This document shows, piece after piece, positions 10,209 to 17,500 of a DNA stretch of 17,500 nucleotides; within the stretch, counting starts at the first letter, position 1, and each line of letters starts with the position of its first letter. The translations under genes and the position numbers were made by a program. The stretch covers positions 2,460,401 to 2,477,900 of the forward strand of contig CAUJGJ010000189.1 of the NCBI GenBank assembly GCA_963170055.1. The letters are read 5' to 3'. This DNA comes from Halisarca cf. caerulea (Eukaryota; Porifera; Demospongiae; Chondrillida; Halisarcidae). Below the pieces are notes generated by a model. It was not told the origin of the DNA. It made no database searches and was given only the letters and a program-made list of their open reading frames with translations.

Positions 10209-10295
10209 ACAATGGTAGAGGGCTGTGCATGTGAGGTTAGTCAGTTGACAAAGATACATGCAAGCACCTATGTACCTATGTATGGTAGGTAAGGC

Positions 10296-10301
10296 CACAC
10301 A

Positions 10302-10355
<54 letters not shown>
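10296..10355. repeat. (CA)n microsatellite
   Basis: Nearly pure CA array of ~60 bp, with one CATA interruption. Confidence 0.97.
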
Positions 10356-10358
<3 letters not shown>

Positions 10359-10528
10359 GACAATCTCTTGTGGGAAACACTATTGACACACACAAAGGTG
10401 TGACCATATATGTACATACATAGTATACATTCCTCGACACATTCAGACATCACAAGACATTCATTCAACCCTTGAGTCTACAAACATCACACTATAATAG
10501 TACTGCACCAGACACACAACGGGGAGCC

Positions 10529-11639
10529 CTAGTTGTGCACCAACTTACCCCGAGAGAAGTCGTGTTTTGTTGTGGAAACAAGCTCTGCTGGGGGTGGAGG
10601 AGGATGGAATTCGTTCTCTACTTCTTTGCTGACCATTTCATACAACGCTTTCTGAAGAGCCTCTCTTCTGCTCCCCGTCATCCTCACTCTGGGACCTTCA
10701 GGAGACTTGAATGTCTCCTCAACTGTTGACGTCTTCTGCATGGATGAGCTTAAGTCTGTAGTGAGAATTCCCTGCAACGAGCAAGCACAATGTAGTGTAT
10801 TGTGAGTATGTGCACGATTCTGAATACCTTCTACAGACTCGTGATGCTCTATGCTAAAAGTACACATGGTATTCACGTGGTGTACCAGAGGCTGTTTATG
10901 CCGTGGCATGCATGCAGTAAGATCTGGTAGAAATACAGTAGAACCTCGCAATAAGACCACCCCGGAAATAAGACCACCTCAGAATTAAGACCACTTTGTT
11001 GCAGTCCGGAATTTCTCCTATAGTTTCACATGGAAATTAGTTTCAGAATAAAGACCACATTTTTTCTTCTGGATGTCAAAACCTCACAATTAAGACCACT
11101 TATTTGTGGATACTGCTATATTCTGTGGACATTAGGCTCTAAAATGACGACATCAGTAGAAAGAGATGGTAAACTGGGGTCACTTTGTAACATCGTAATG
11201 GAGTAACAATGAAAGAGGTGTGATGGTACAATTTGTCTACAGTTTTATTGCCTTATGTGCATCCTGTGTCTACGGTATGACTTCTGGATATGCCATGCTA
11301 TTCTGGGCAATACTTTCAGAAATAGGACCACCTCAAAATTAAGACCACTTACAACGGTCCCAAGGGTGGTCGTATTTGTGAGGTTCTACTGTACCACTAT
11401 CCATATGTTATACCGTTCAAATAAGCACACCTTGTGACCTTGACGATGCAGACTCGTTGTAAGTGTTCCATCCTCTTGGCGATTTCCAGCTTCAAGACTA
11501 GCTACCTGGCGCTTTAAGAGGGAAATATGTAAAGCATAAGAGAATAAATTAAATACAAACTCATTTGTCGATACTCAAAATTTCCTACCTCTTCCACCCA
11601 GTTCTCAATGAGAGTTTTGCTTTGCAAATTCACCGACAT
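10529..11639 (-). CDS. SPAG8: SPAG8/CFAP143-like axonemal protein, at least 3 exons
   Basis: Exons on the minus strand are 11639-11589, 11511-11431 and 10771-10529, all phase 0: 124 residues if exon 3 is terminal. Features shared with vertebrate SPAG8, as I remember it, are LIENWVEERQ near residues 10-19, RQGHKGILTTDL near 40-51, SRREALQKALYEMVSKEV near 79-96 and STTKHDF near 109-115. SPAG8 is a microtubule inner protein of ciliary and sperm doublets. The start has an A at -3 and no upstream ATG in the short promoter. Vertebrate SPAG8 continues well beyond this point. A strong GTAAGT donor at 10548 overlaps the last codons (would end exon 3 at 10549, phase 1), so further 3' exons may exist that I cannot place, or the annotated stop at 10531-10529 ends a short form. 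Intron 2 carries a pogo-like MITE. Confidence 0.82.
10936..11391. mobile_element. pogo/Tc1-mariner-type MITE in SPAG8 intron 2
   Basis: This 456-bp insert has terminal inverted repeats CAGTAGAACCTCGCAATAAG (left) and CAGTAGAACCTCACAAATAC (reverse complement of right). It is flanked by TA on both sides (10934-10935 and 11392-11393). Several direct copies of an AATTAAGACCAC/AATAAGACCACC motif lie near both ends. CAGTAGAACCTC termini with a TA target are typical of pogo/Tigger-like families. No transposase frame. Confidence 0.88.
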
Positions 11640-11729
11640 TTTGGCGTTGCTATGGTTTGGGAATTCCCCTTTATTTTACGGTCTTGATATAGCGAAGTTA
11701 TCCAGACATTTGCACATGGCGGACTGGAC
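11640..11729. promoter_or_regulatory. Shared divergent promoter of SPAG8 and NAA10
   Basis: Only 90 bp separate the two ATGs. Within it are GTTGCTATGG (11646-11655), resembling half of an RFX X-box; GGGAATTCCC (11659-11668), a perfect match to the NF-kappaB consensus; and an ATGGCG core (11716-11721) like YY1 initiator-type sites. No TATA box at a sensible place for either gene. Motif function is an inference. Confidence 0.6.

Positions 11730-11733
<4 letters not shown>
11716..11733 (+). promoter_or_regulatory. Five-codon uORF overlapping the NAA10 start (ATGA)
   Basis: ATG at 11716 opens M-A-D-W-T and ends with TGA 11731-11733, overlapping the NAA10 ATG at 11730. The spacing and overlap are the same as at 7197-7180. 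Whether it lies in the transcript depends on the start site. Confidence 0.4.
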
Positions 11734-13728
<1,995 letters not shown>

Positions 13729-13841
13729 ACACTGTCTTCTTTAGTCTGTGTTTTATCTCCAACCACTCCCACAGACTATTGGGATGTTGTAAATTTGCAT
13801 GTTTTGTGTGAATTGTTAATTTAATCTTATTTGCTTTAAAA

Positions 13842-13847
13842 TTTAAT
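13842..13847 (-). terminator. Possible poly(A) signal ATTAAA for the con80 gene
   Basis: On the minus strand ATTAAA lies 73 nt past the con80 gene stop. It is a common variant signal; no AATAAA is seen nearby on that strand. Confidence 0.4.
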
Positions 13848-13874
13848 AGTGATCATAAATATTGATTGGAAAAA

Positions 13875-13880
13875 AATAAA
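13875..13880 (+). terminator. Poly(A) signal AATAAA for NAA10
   Basis: Canonical AATAAA 147 nt after the NAA10 stop codon. Cleavage would fall close to or within the 3' end of the convergent gene. Confidence 0.7.
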
Positions 13881-13919
13881 TACAAATTTTGAATGGTCCA
13901 TGGCAACCCCATGGCAGCC

Positions 13920-17500
<3,581 letters not shown>

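Noticed and set aside
9798..10352. 184-codon GSGEDVGLGRTW-type frame
   Set aside because: Artefact of the 17-bp minisatellite; several frames on both strands are equally open.
10332..10376. Possible extra SPAG8 exon ending at the (GT)n array (VFPTRDCQL)
   Set aside because: Phase would fit, but the residues do not resemble SPAG8 and the acceptor is weak.

Overview
The window looks like nuclear DNA from an animal. Genes are split by GT-AG introns, several microsatellite and minisatellite arrays are present, and there are remnants of a LINE, hAT-like elements and a pogo-like element. I infer an early-branching or marine invertebrate; a sponge is plausible, but nothing here proves it. No operons, CRISPR arrays, rRNA or tRNA genes were seen.

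Layout. 1-308: a (GT)n array and the end of a repeat whose terminus recurs at 8639-9382. About 360-1634: a decayed LINE reverse-transcriptase tail with an exact 190-bp tandem duplication, ending in an (AAT)n tract. 1859-2565: a 20-bp minisatellite split by a hAT-like element. 2603-3078: a 27/28-bp minisatellite. 3326-3418: a long hairpin. 3967-7183 (minus): a four-exon gene for an unrecognised type II membrane glycoprotein; its first intron holds a 33-bp minisatellite and a (CA)n array. 7572-8402: a 27-bp minisatellite. 8639-9382: a foldback element around a (GT)n core. 9807-10208: a 17-bp minisatellite.

The right half is denser in genes. SPAG8/CFAP143 (minus, 10529-11639) and NAA10 (plus, 11730-13728) are divergent, with their start codons 90 bp apart and presumably one shared promoter. 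NAA10 is convergent with a minus-strand gene (13920 to beyond 17500) whose C terminus matches the con80 domain of katanin p80; the two stop codons are 191 bp apart. NAA10 is a housekeeping N-terminal acetyltransferase. SPAG8 (axonemal microtubule inner protein) and the con80 gene (microtubule severing or regulation) are both microtubule-linked, so the cluster has a cilium/cytoskeleton flavour.

The most unusual points are two genes whose 5' splice sites are simply the first GT of a long (GT)n array, two genes with the same five-codon uORF ending in an ATGA overlap with the main start, a con80 protein with no WD40 sequence visible upstream of its linker, and a repeat family that appears to carry a GT microsatellite between its arms. 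Exon boundaries were assigned by eye from splice consensus, phase and remembered homologues; no search was run.
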